DNA from: Bradyrhizobium iriomotense
GTDB taxonomy: Bacteria > Pseudomonadota > Alphaproteobacteria > Rhizobiales > Xanthobacteraceae
Assembly (NCBI RefSeq): GCF_018129405.1
Contig: NZ_JAFCLP010000002.1
Location: forward strand, 806,001 to 870,000
Direction of reading: 5' to 3'
Length of the DNA stretch: 64,000 nucleotides
A model generated the notes under the pieces. The model saw nothing but the letters and a program-made list of their open reading frames with translations. It was not told where the DNA came from and did no database searches. Position 1 is the first letter of the stretch. Each line of letters opens with the position of its first letter. Shown piece after piece: positions 52,759-61,100 of the stretch. The translations under genes and the position numbers were made by a program.

Positions 52759-52875
52759 GACGCTGGAAAGCGGGGCCGAGCCCGGCATGTGCCGGGGCTG
52801 TCCGCCCGCGGGCCGCAATACCAGACTTGGTTGGAAAGTGCCAGAACCCGAAGGCGGCGTCTCGCCGGCATGAAA

Positions 52876-52898
52876 CAGGCGGCCTGTTGGGCCGCCTG
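52876..52898 (-). terminator. Terminator of the downstream secreted-protein gene
   Basis: CAGGCGGC-N7-GCCGCCTG hairpin, 28 bp past the stop codon of the leftward gene at 52927, followed on that strand by TTTC. Confidence 0.7.
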
Positions 52899-52926
52899 AA
52901 GCCGTTCAACCCGATGGAAGAAAGCC

Positions 52927-53379
52927 TTACTGGCAGAGGTGTCGCCGGCCGTCCTCGCCCTTGATCCAGGTGCCGGGCCTGCAGACGATGCCGTTGCGGG
53001 CCGCATAGGCGTCCCAGTTGCCGTTCCAGCCGGGGCCGCCGCGGTCGTAGCTCGCGTAGGAATTGCCCCAGCCCTGGAACGGCGCGGCGGCGACCGTTGC
53101 TGCGGTTCCGACGGCCGCGCCAGCCACTGCGCCCGCCGTATCGAGCGGCCAGAAGCCCGATTGCGTTCGATCATTCGGATTCACTTGGTTGCGGGCCATG
53201 TGGCGACGGCGATAGGCGCGGTCGGCGGTGGAATTGCCGGGACCGAGATTCTGGCAATTGGGATCCTGGAATAGCCCGGTGCAGCGGCCCGAATTGTCGA
53301 CCGTGGCTTGCGCGAAGGCCGGTGTTGCCAGCGTGGACGCGACGATCGCGGCCAAGCCAAGAAGCCTTGGGCTCGTCAT
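52927..53379 (-). CDS. Secreted hypothetical protein
   Basis: A 150-residue protein with a signal peptide (LLGLAAIVASTLATPAFA). The mature part has four Cys (GRCTG, PNCQN, IVCRPG, HLCQ), an Ala-rich hydrophobic patch (TAGAVAGAAVGTAATVAAAP) that could be a membrane or glycine-zipper segment, and YDRGGPGWNGNWDAYA. This type, with a C-terminal CxPG...C, is common in Bradyrhizobium to my recollection. Function unknown. A terminator follows on the same strand. Confidence 0.75.
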   Translation of the reverse strand: MTSPRLLGLAAIVASTLATPAFAQATVDNSGRCTGLFQDPNCQNLGPGNSTADRAYRRRHMARNQVNPNDRTQSGFWPLDTAGAVAGAAVGTAATVAAAPFQGWGNSYASYDRGGPGWNGNWDAYAARNGIVCRPGTWIKGEDGRRHLCQ

Positions 53380-53685
53380 GGCATTTTCTCCATGTTGTTG
53401 AGACCTGTGCTAAATGCCACCTCCGGCAGTCGTTCCGCGGATTCTCGCCTGCGGGGTCACATCGACGTGAGCCCGCCCAGGATGTGAAATTTGTGCCACG
53501 CAACCTTGCTCGCTCCGGCACGTGCCGCGCGTTTGCGCCGCGTTAACGCTTTGCTAGCGCGCCTTTCGGCATTTGATCAGCTGTCGATCCTTACGCGTTA
53601 GGCTTACCGGAATTTGGTGAGCAGGCCTTAACCCTCTCCCTGTCGCGATCGGATAGGTTGTGTTCCGGATAACCGGGGCCTTCTC
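53380..53685. other. Divergent intergenic region
   Basis: 306 bp between two divergent secreted-protein genes. I see no gene, RNA or long palindrome; both promoters must lie here. Confidence 0.5.
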
Positions 53686-54171
53686 ATGCGCGCTGTGGCG
53701 CTCGCTGCCATTCTGATCGGACTGCCCGCGACGGCGTTGGCCGACGGCGGCTTCGACATCGTCGTGCCCGGCCGTCCCGGCGTGCCCATCATCATCAACA
53801 GTATCGATGCGTCCTATAGCGTCGTCGAAGGTGTCTGGGGCCTGGGCAAGAACGTCCAGGTGCAGCCGACGATCTATGGCGGACGCTATGTCGCCGAGCG
53901 GCAGCCCTCCGACGTCGGTCATTATTATCCGACGCTCGGCTTGCGGCCCGGCTACGGCCGGCTCGAGGTCGAGCCGCCCGCGAACCGCAAATTGCCCAAG
54001 CCCGCCGAGAGCTATCACCAGAGCTGGGGCGCGTCGTCCGCGCCGCTGCCGGCGCAGATGGACGTGCCCGTCGACCCGCCGCCGGTGATCTACGCGCCGG
54101 AGATCAACGAACGTCCGCGGCGTCCCCGGCCACGGCCGCATGTCGAAATGCCCGGCAAGCCGCCGGGTTAA
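53686..54171 (+). CDS. Secreted proline-rich hypothetical protein
   Basis: A 161-residue protein with signal peptide (VALAAILIGLPATALAD) and a mature part containing FDIVVPGRPGVPIIINSIDASY and an extended Pro/Arg-rich end (RPRRPRPRPHVEMPGKPP). No motif gives a function; the tail suggests interaction with wall or polyanions. The ribosome site is weak. It may be co-transcribed with the Tyr/Gly-rich gene 56 bp on. Confidence 0.7.
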   Translation: MRAVALAAILIGLPATALADGGFDIVVPGRPGVPIIINSIDASYSVVEGVWGLGKNVQVQPTIYGGRYVAERQPSDVGHYYPTLGLRPGYGRLEVEPPANRKLPKPAESYHQSWGASSAPLPAQMDVPVDPPPVIYAPEINERPRRPRPRPHVEMPGKPPG

Positions 54172-54227
54172 GAAGCGTTAAGAATCCAAGACAAATTCCA
54201 ACAAACGGAAATCAACAGGAGAGAGTA

Positions 54228-54713
54228 ATGCGTCAAATGATTTCGGGACTGGTCGCGGCGGCTGCCGTGATGTTTGTCGGGGCTGCGCCTGCCGCGGCCT
54301 GCGGCTTCGCCACGTGCGCACCCGTTGCGCCGGTCTATACCGGCTGCAACACCGGCTGCGGCGGCTATGGTTATGGATACGGCTATGGCTATGGCGCCTA
54401 TGAGCGTCTCGCCGATCCGACCACGCAGTACTATTACGTCAACCAGGGCCCGACCTACACCGGCCCGGGCGCCTTCGCGCCGTATCCGACCTATCGTGAG
54501 GATGCGGTCGTCGCTCCCGCCAATTACGGCTACGGCTATGGCTATCGCGCCGCTCCCTATCACCGCCCGTATTACCGTCCGTATCGCTACGGCTACGGCC
54601 CGCGCTACGGCTATCTGCCGCGCGTGCACTATGGCTACGGCCCGCGCTATGGCTACGCCCACCGTCACGCGCCGTATTACGGCGGTCATCGCGTGCTGCG
54701 CCGCTACTACTGA
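54228..54713 (+). CDS. Secreted Tyr/Gly-rich protein
   Basis: A 161-residue protein with a signal peptide (LVAAAAVMFVGAAPAAA) and a low-complexity mature part of YGYGYGYG runs, YRPYRYGYGPRYGY repeats and a Cys-rich start (ACGFATCAPVAPVYTGCNTGCGG, shown in parts). Such compositions are typical of surface-exposed or matrix-like structural proteins. GGAGAGA precedes the ATG. A terminator follows 26 bp later. No function known. Confidence 0.75.
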   Translation: MRQMISGLVAAAAVMFVGAAPAAACGFATCAPVAPVYTGCNTGCGGYGYGYGYGYGAYERLADPTTQYYYVNQGPTYTGPGAFAPYPTYREDAVVAPANYGYGYGYRAAPYHRPYYRPYRYGYGPRYGYLPRVHYGYGPRYGYAHRHAPYYGGHRVLRRYY

Positions 54714-54739
54714 TCCCTGATCGGTTGAGATTTGCGAAG

Positions 54740-54770
54740 CGCCCGTTCGCGTGATGCGGACGGGCGTTTT
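54740..54770 (+). terminator. Terminator of the Tyr/Gly-rich gene
   Basis: CGCCCGT-N13-ACGGGCG hairpin followed by TTTT, a standard rho-independent form. Confidence 0.85.
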
Positions 54771-54905
54771 GTTTGATTGGTGTGAACTGTTCTGTATCGG
54801 CGATCGCTGATCGACAGCCCGCCCACGCCTGCCGGCTACGCTAACTTCGCGCCATGATGTTCTGAACTGGCCTGCCAAGCCGAAGCTCGCGAAGCGAGCG
54901 AAGGC

Positions 54906-54963
54906 TGGTGGGGGAGGCAGGACTCGAACCTGCGAAGCCATGAGGCGGCTGATTTACAGTCAG
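54906..54963 (-). pseudogene. 3' fragment of tRNA-Tyr(GTA), left attachment site of the element
   Basis: On the minus strand CTGACTGTAAATCAG is the Tyr anticodon loop with its stem, followed by a class II variable arm, T-arm GCAGG-TTCGAGT-CCTGC, 3' acceptor CTCCCCC, discriminator A and CCA. A functional gene would need a 5' acceptor GGGGGAG upstream, but the sequence there reads differently and does not pair. Only the 3' part from the anticodon arm on remains, as expected where an element has crossed over in the anticodon loop. The intact copy should be at the far end of the element. Confidence 0.75.
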
Positions 54964-54989
54964 GCATCTTGTGGTTTCGGCAACTACCG

Positions 54990-55114
54990 CCAAGCCCCAC
55001 ATGCGTCAAAAAATCTCATTTTAATCAATGGTATCACCCTCTACTGGTAGCTGACGACATCCCAGGAAATACCGCTACAGCTAGGTATTTGTTGGGGCTT
55101 GGAGTGGGGCTTGG
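54990..55114. repeat. TGGGGCTTGG repeats between the attachment site and the integrase gene
   Basis: TGGGGCTTGG occurs at 55093-55102 and 55105-55114 as direct copies 12 bases apart, and inverted as CCAAGCCCCA at 54990-54999. This spacing near one turn of DNA, next to an attachment core, is typical of integrase arm-type or excisionase sites. Function is inference. Confidence 0.5.
55067..55090. promoter_or_regulatory. Inverted repeat in the integrase promoter region
   Basis: AAATACC-N10-GGTATTT, perfect 7-bp arms, 37 bp before the integrase start. Candidate operator for an element-encoded regulator. Confidence 0.35.
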
Positions 55115-55126
55115 AAAGGGGCGCTG

Positions 55127-56401
55127 ATGAAAAAACCGCTGACTGCGTTGGCGATCGAACACGCAAAGCCGCGAGCGAAGCGCTACGCCCTACCGGACGT
55201 GGGGCATCCCGGCCTACGCGTATTGGTGTATCCGTCCGGGGTGCGAACGTTCGTTTACAGGTTCAGACGGGGTGACAAGCAAGACGTGACTGTAGTGCTT
55301 GGCCCTGCCAGCGGTCCCGGCGCGCTCACGCTGGCGCAGGCTCGTGATGCGGCCGGCGATGCACGACGGCAACGCGCGATGGGTGCGGACCCCGCCGACC
55401 AGAAGCGCGCCAGTCGCCGGGCAGAAGCTGCACGGATCGCGGCCGAGGAGCAGGAGGCCCGACGCCGCGAAGATACGGTCGCAAACGTGCTAGCTCGCTA
55501 CTACGCAGACCACGCCGATGGATTGAAGTCCGGCCGGGAGGTACGGCGAGTTCTCGACAAGGAATTGAAAGGATGGGCCAAGAAGCGCGTGGATGACATC
55601 CGGCGGAGCGATGCAATCCGGGTACTCGACACGGTTAAGGTACGCGCGCCGATCCAATCGAAACGGCTCCGGGCGTATGGGCGGCACTTCTTTCAATGGT
55701 GCATTACCAAAGAACTGGTTGAAAAAAACCCCTTTGACGGAACGGCCGTCGTGAAGGAGGTCCCTCGGGATCGAGTCCTAACCGATGATGAATTGCGGCT
55801 CCTGCTGCGGGCAATCGACCGCCTTGAATGGCCTCGGCGCCAATTCGTCCATCTGCTCTTGTTGTCGGCGCAGCGGTTGAACGAAGTCGGCGACATGGAG
55901 TGGTCAGAACTCGACCTGACCAGCGACACACCGACATGGACCCTCCCCGGTGCGCGCGCGAAGAACGGCCGCGCCCATGCCGTTCCGCTCGCCCCGATCA
56001 CCGTTGAGATTCTGACGAGCATGGACAGGGTCAAGGACACGCCCCGCGTGTTCGCCTCATTCTCTGCGGCCCACGCGAAAACGCGCATTGATGAAGTGAT
56101 GCTGGAGATCGCGCGGGAAGACGCGGCGGCGGGCGGCGACAATCCTGAGGAGGTTAAAATCGAGCCCTGGCGACTTCACGATTTGCGGCGCACGGCCGCC
56201 ACCACCATGCCGAGGCTGGGGGTAGACGTTGTGACTGTTGAACGGGTGCTGAACCATCAAATGCGCGGCGTGATGGCTGTTTATCAGCGACACTCGTTCG
56301 CTCAGGAGAAGCGCCACGCGCTTAACTTATGGGCGGACTTCCTCACCAGCTTGACGGCGGTGCGAGAGTCAAACGTCGTGCCGTTCAAGGCGGAGGCGTG
56401 A
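55127..56401 (+). CDS. Tyrosine recombinase integrase with DUF4102 arm-binding domain
   Basis: A 424-residue integrase. Residues about 1-85 are the DUF4102 arm-DNA-binding domain (RYALPDVGHPGLRVLVYPSG). A core-binding domain spans about 115-200. The catalytic domain has R250 (SAQRLNEV), K279 (ARAKNGRAH), H351 and R354 (LHDLRRT), H377 (LNHQ) and nucleophile Y386 (VYQRH), all present, so it should be active. AAGGGG is 6 bases upstream. It belongs to the P4-type integrases that use tRNA genes. It reads away from the tRNA-Tyr fragment, which makes this the attachment site it most likely serves. Confidence 0.97.
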   Translation: MKKPLTALAIEHAKPRAKRYALPDVGHPGLRVLVYPSGVRTFVYRFRRGDKQDVTVVLGPASGPGALTLAQARDAAGDARRQRAMGADPADQKRASRRAEAARIAAEEQEARRREDTVANVLARYYADHADGLKSGREVRRVLDKELKGWAKKRVDDIRRSDAIRVLDTVKVRAPIQSKRLRAYGRHFFQWCITKELVEKNPFDGTAVVKEVPRDRVLTDDELRLLLRAIDRLEWPRRQFVHLLLLSAQRLNEVGDMEWSELDLTSDTPTWTLPGARAKNGRAHAVPLAPITVEILTSMDRVKDTPRVFASFSAAHAKTRIDEVMLEIAREDAAAGGDNPEEVKIEPWRLHDLRRTAATTMPRLGVDVVTVERVLNHQMRGVMAVYQRHSFAQEKRHALNLWADFLTSLTAVRESNVVPFKAEA

Positions 56402-56402
56402 T

Positions 56403-56900
56403 ATGGCAGGCCTTCCGTCTGTACTGGACATGGTGCGCAGCGAGATCGCTGTCATGGTGGAAGTTTTTGAACGGGATGGTGATGCCTCTGCCGCATGGCG
56501 CGCCTTTTCCCTCGGTCGCAAGTACGGCTGCGAGATTCCGGACTCAATCAACAAAGAAATCGATAGGTTTGCTGAGGCAGTCGGGGCGGTCGCGGACCTT
56601 GCGTTTCAGGGGGACAATAAGGCGACAATCAGTAACGAAGAGGTCGGGTTGGTCTGGAAGAACTTCAAAGATCGCGACGCTGGGCCAGCCGTTTTTCGGG
56701 CGCGCCGCGATTATGATATTGCAGTTGACGCCGCGCGGCTGCGTCTCGCGGGATTCTCTGCCACTCACGTGACGGATGTCCTCACCAAACGGCACGGCGT
56801 TAGCAAAACGACGCTCTACAACGCTCAAAAACGGTTCCCTGATATCCAGTACATGAGCCAAGCCGAACTCGACGGCCATCCCTATCATCGCGACGGATGA
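56403..56900 (+). CDS. Element-encoded protein with C-terminal helix-turn-helix
   Basis: A 165-residue protein starting one base after the integrase stop codon. The C-terminal 50 residues resemble a helix-turn-helix (LAGFSATHVTDVLTKRHGVSKTTLYNAQKRF in parts). The N-terminal 100 residues are helical and acidic (DGDASAAWRAFSLGRKYG). No family recognised. Tight linkage to int suggests a regulator or excision factor. Confidence 0.7.
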   Translation: MAGLPSVLDMVRSEIAVMVEVFERDGDASAAWRAFSLGRKYGCEIPDSINKEIDRFAEAVGAVADLAFQGDNKATISNEEVGLVWKNFKDRDAGPAVFRARRDYDIAVDAARLRLAGFSATHVTDVLTKRHGVSKTTLYNAQKRFPDIQYMSQAELDGHPYHRDG

Positions 56901-57002
56901 GCGACGGATGGTTTCCAACGAAGTGGGGCTAGCTAAATGAGACGACGAAGCCTCGCTCTCGCGATACCTCTTGGCACCTCATCAAACACCAAGAGGACCA
57001 AC

Positions 57003-57203
57003 GTGAAGCAACTGATTAAGTCCGAAACCGTGCGCAGCAAGCTCGACATGCCGCAGTCAACTTTCGAGCGGCTGGTTAAGCTGCGAACGCACGGCTTCCC
57101 CGCGCCGATCTACATCAGCCGGTCTAGATTCTTCGATGCAGCGGAGATTGAGGCATGGCTCGCTACGCGTTCGGCTGCCAATTCCAACGAATGCGCGGCG
57201 TAA
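57003..57203 (+). CDS. AlpA-like DNA-binding protein
   Basis: A 66-residue protein with the AlpA/excisionase-type winged helix (LIKSETVRSKLDMPQSTFERLVKLRTHGFPAPIYISRSRFFDAAEIEAWL in parts): helix-turn-helix, a P-x-P turn, then an R/F-x-x-A-E-I-E-x-W-L segment. The start is a GTG with AGAGGA 6 bases upstream; a longer ATG frame is less likely. AlpA proteins activate or bind the int region of P4-like elements, so it is a plausible excisionase or int activator. Confidence 0.82.
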   Translation: MKQLIKSETVRSKLDMPQSTFERLVKLRTHGFPAPIYISRSRFFDAAEIEAWLATRSAANSNECAA

Positions 57204-57216
57204 GGGAGGGCTGACC

Positions 57217-57378
57217 ATGGACGACAACAACCCCAAAATCGGTTCGCCCGAATACCTGCGCCTGCTCGCAGACTGCCTCGGAAGCAAGGAAGAGACCACG
57301 CTTGGCCCGACCGATCAGGCCTTGTGCAAGCAGGCGCTTCTCGACCGCGCCGACCTGATCGACGCCGGGCTTGCCTGA
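57217..57378 (+). CDS. Small element-encoded protein
   Basis: A 53-residue protein (MDDNNPKIGSPEYLRLLADC ...), acidic and helical, with a strong GGGAGGG ribosome site 7 bases upstream. No family is recognised. It follows the AlpA-like gene by 13 bp and is followed by a strong terminator, so the first transcript of the element probably ends here. Confidence 0.65.
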   Translation: MDDNNPKIGSPEYLRLLADCLGSKEETTLGPTDQALCKQALLDRADLIDAGLA

Positions 57379-57412
57379 TACATCCCAGCAATAAGTATCA
57401 ACGAAACGTTGC

Positions 57413-57450
57413 CACCGACGCGGCGTCTAGCTTCGCGTCGGTGTTTTTTT
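57413..57450 (+). terminator. Rho-independent terminator
   Basis: CACCGACGCG pairs perfectly with CGCGTCGGTG around an 11-base loop and is followed by seven T. A strong terminator that closes the integrase-AlpA unit and rules out a protein start in this stretch. Confidence 0.92.
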
Positions 57451-57549
57451 GCCTTGCGCAAGAGGATTTTCGGCAGGGGAGATCATAATGGCCTGTTCAA
57501 CTATGTGATGGCGTGTTCGTTTGCTTTCACGAACGATTGGAGACCAAAA

Positions 57550-57738
57550 ATGTCAAACTCAGCGCTGCTGCCTCAAGATGACCTCATGGCGGAACTTGGC
57601 GTGTCGCGACCGACGTTGCAGCGGTATCGCCGTGAAGGCACCGGACCGGCTTGGTTCCGGCTTCCCGGCGGTGCCGTGCGTTACCGCCGGTCGGACGTGG
57701 ACCTATGGCTGGAAGCGCGGCGTGTTGCTGTCGCGTAG
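57550..57738 (+). CDS. MerR/AlpA-like helix-turn-helix protein
   Basis: A 62-residue protein with a compact DNA-binding unit (DDLMAELGVSRPTLQRYRREGTGPAWFRLPGGAVRYRRSDVDLWLEAR in parts), a single winged helix of the helix_turn_helix_17 kind. GGAGA is 6-10 bases before the chosen ATG. It is the second such small regulator of the element and lies upstream of the replication genes. It could be a copy-control or origin-binding protein; that is inference. Confidence 0.82.
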   Translation: MSNSALLPQDDLMAELGVSRPTLQRYRREGTGPAWFRLPGGAVRYRRSDVDLWLEARRVAVA

Positions 57739-57797
57739 CCCATAAAAGCAAAACCCGCGCGCTGGCAGGCGGCGGGTGATGCAAAAAGGAAAGTCTG

Positions 57798-58118
57798 ATG
57801 AAGCCCGATTTTTATAATCCCGACTTGGCGTGCGCGCAAGCATCTAAGCGCTGGGTCGCGTCTCCCGCGTATACGCCGATCAACGCGGACACGGTTCTCT
57901 CCGCTGCTCGCCAGTTTGACAAGCACATGCGCCGCCAGTCGCATCGCGACTACGAAATGCGCGTGTTTGAGGACGGCAGCGTGTTCTTCCGCAACACCGA
58001 GCGGCCGATGTTGAGGCGACTTATCCCGCTCGCAGAAATCCAAAAGGCAGCGCGTGAGGTATTCTGGTTGGACCCGCACCGCGCGCTTTGGCAGCACATC
58101 GCGGCGCTCTGGCTCTAA
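57798..58118 (+). CDS. Element-encoded hypothetical protein
   Basis: A 106-residue protein of unknown family, basic in the middle (KHMRRQSHRDYEMRVFEDGSV) and ending in an aromatic-rich helix (FWLDPHRALWQHIAALWL). AAGGAAAG precedes the ATG. It ends 3 bp before the primase-helicase gene, so it is likely co-expressed and may be an accessory replication factor. Confidence 0.65.
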   Translation: MKPDFYNPDLACAQASKRWVASPAYTPINADTVLSAARQFDKHMRRQSHRDYEMRVFEDGSVFFRNTERPMLRRLIPLAEIQKAAREVFWLDPHRALWQHIAALWL

Positions 58119-58121
58119 GCC

Positions 58122-61100
58122 ATGCCTGATTCTTCTTCGTTCGAGTCCGCCGCGCTCGCGATGCACGGCAACGGCTACTCGCTGTTGCCGATCGGCGCTG
58201 GCACGAAATCTCCGGGCATCTATCGCGGCTTCGTCACCGATGTAGGCGATGGGCCGTGGTTCGGTTTGCCCGGCTGGCAGAGCTTCTGTACCGAGCGCGC
58301 ATCCGCCGCCAAGTCCGCTGCTTGGGGAAGGATGGCCGACTGCTACGGCGGGGGCATTGGCCTCGCTTGTGGCTTTGATGGCTTGGTCGCTGTCGATATT
58401 GACGACGACGCTTTGGTTGATCCTATCCTCGCGGTGCTGCCGCCGGTCATGGTGGCCAAGCGAGGTCGGAAAGGTCGGACGGCGCTATTTCGTGCCGTCG
58501 AGTCGTTGCCGTCTAAGAACTACCGCACCGCCGATAAGCGGGGGCTGCTCGATTTTCTGAGCGTCGGCAAACAGACGGTTTTACCGCCGACGATTCATCC
58601 CGACACCGGCCGCCCGTATGAATGGACGACTGAGCGGACGCTGCTCGATACCCAGCTAGAAGAGCTTCCGGCGTTCACTGGCGCCCATCTCGACACGATG
58701 GAGGCAATCCTCCGTGCGCATGGGTGGGACGAACCCGCCCATCGCCAGCCGCGTGGCGAGGCTGTAGAGCGGCCTGCGCAGGGCGCGACGGCTGACGACA
58801 TGCTGTGGCATGACGATCTGAATACGGTGGCGCTCTCGAACTTGGCCGCCTGGGCTCCTGCGCTTTTGCCGGGGGGCCGCTGGCGCGGGCCGACGTACCG
58901 GGTGGTCGCACCATGGCGCGCGTCCGGCTCGGGCCGCGAGATGTCGAAGCGCAATCCGAACCTGTCGTTTCATCCGATCGGCATTCAGGACTTCGGCACC
59001 ATGGAGACCTTCACGCCGATCAGGGTAGTCGCCAAGGCGCGCGAGATCAGTTACGGCGAGGCGCGCGACTGGCTCCGCGACAAGCTCGGCCTCCCTGACG
59101 CGCCGCTAATTCATCTGCGCAATGGCGCGTCGGCATCGGCGGTGGTGCCGAGCTATCCAGACCAGCGTGTCCCCCTTGACGAGGCAACCGCGCGTCTTCA
59201 GACGCTAACCGGCCCCGAGCTTGCGAACGCCATTTTGAACGGCATCGCGGTTCGGAATCAGGCGGCACTCAAGCCGCCGCTGATCCTGCCGGTGCATCCG
59301 GTCACGGCGGTGCGGTCGGAAGCCGGTATCGGTAAAACCCACGCCGCGCGGGAGGGTGCCGCGAAGCAAGCTCGGCTCGGCCGCCGCATCGCCTATGTCG
59401 TGCCCCGCCACGACCTTGCGGAACAGATCGCGGCGGACTTCGCATCGGATGGTGTCAAGGCCGAAGTCTATCGCGGTTATGAACGCCCCGACCCGCTCGC
59501 GCCCGAGCATCTCATGTGCCGTAACATCCCGGCCTATAAAGCCGCGCGTGACCTTGGCGTCAGCATCCGGGATTCCGTGTGCGAGCGCCGGATCGATAAC
59601 GAGATTATCCGGTGCCCGCTTGCGAAGGCGTGCGGCATGGAACGCCAGCGCGAGGCGCGTCCGTCCGTATGGGTCACCCCGGCAGCGTTGCTGTACACGA
59701 AGCGACCGGACTTCATTTTCCCGCCCGACGCGATCGTGATCGACGAATCGTTCATTGACGGCGCAATCGGCGATCCGGTGAAGGTCGATGTAGCAGCGCT
59801 GCTCGGATCAAAGATCGAAGGCTGTAGCGACGAAGACCACGACGCGGTCGAGCGATTCCGCCACCGCCTTGCCGCCGCGATCAAGGCGAACGGCGACGGC
59901 CCGTTGGCCCGCGCCGCGCTAATCGACCACGGGATTGACGCCGAAGTCGCCAACGCGGTCGGTTGGCTAGAGCAACGTCGCGTCACTTCCACGATCTTGC
60001 GCCCCGACATGCGGGAAAGCGAACTCAGGACCGCCGCCTATCGCCATGCTGCCCGTAACAAGCTTGCGCGGGACGCCGGGACGCTTTGGCGGGAGATCGC
60101 GATCTTTCTTGAGGAATGGAAGATCGAGTCCACCATTGGCGACCGATCGCAATCGGGGCGCATTACGGTCGAGGGCGGCAAGGTGTCTGTGACGCCGCTG
60201 CGAACGGTGCATCCGTCATGGCGTGATGCGCCGACGCTGGTTCTCGACGCCACCGCGCCGCCGGCTTCGCTGATCGCAATTGCGCTTGGTGAAATCCAAG
60301 CCCCCGGCCTTCCGCCGGTGGTGACCGAACAGCCGGTTGTTGCCGCCAAGTGGCCGGCTCACGTTCGGGTGCGGCAGATCATCGGCGCCCCCGTCAGCAT
60401 GTCTAAGCTAGGCTTATGGGAGGCGCCGAAGCCGCGTAACGTGCTGGACGTTGTCCGGTTCGTTCGGCTCCGGGCTGCCTTGGCCGCGCCCTCCCAGATC
60501 GGGGTCGTCACCTACAAGGGCGTGCTTGACCAGGTCGCCGGGCAGCTTCCGGCCAACGTAATCGCTCGGCACTTTGGGGCGCTGGCTGGCATGAACGATA
60601 TGCAAGACGTTGCCGGGCTGATCGTGATCGGGCGTCCTGCCCCCAGGCGGTCCGCCGTTGAAGCCTTGGCATCGGTCTTCGCTGGGCGTCCGGTATCCGG
60701 TGACGAAGGTCATTTCTTCGATAAGCATCCGGGCGGTATCCAGCTTGCTGATGGCTCCGTTGTCGCAACTACGATTGATCGCCACCCCGAGCCGATTGCG
60801 GAGGCGCTGCGCTGGCGGATCACCACGGGCGAACTACTTCAGGCGGTTGGTCGATTGCGGCCCCACCGGCGCTCGGAACCTTGCTGGCTCGACATTGTGT
60901 GCGACGTGCCGCTGCCGGTCACGGTTCATGAAGTGATGCGGTGGGATGGGGTGGCCCCGGGGGGGACCGCCGACATGGCGGCTGAAGGCGTGGTTCTGAC
61001 GAACAGCCGCGACGCCGGGTTGGCGTTCGGTACGACGGACTGGGGTGCGCGAGGAGTCGGTGGTTTCTCTATAGAGTCTCTTATTAGAGATTCCACCGAC

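Noticed and set aside
54228-54713. Tandem DNA repeat or CRISPR-like array in the YGYG coding region
   Set aside because: The repetition is codon-level low complexity in an expressed secreted protein, with no spacer structure.
54964-55000. GTGGGGCTTGGCGG... as a 5' half of the tRNA
   Set aside because: It shows a weak D-arm-like fold but the acceptor does not pair with the 3' end and the distance to the anticodon is too long.
57409-57549. N-terminal extension of the second small regulator
   Set aside because: It would read through a strong terminator; the ATG at 57550 has a good ribosome site.
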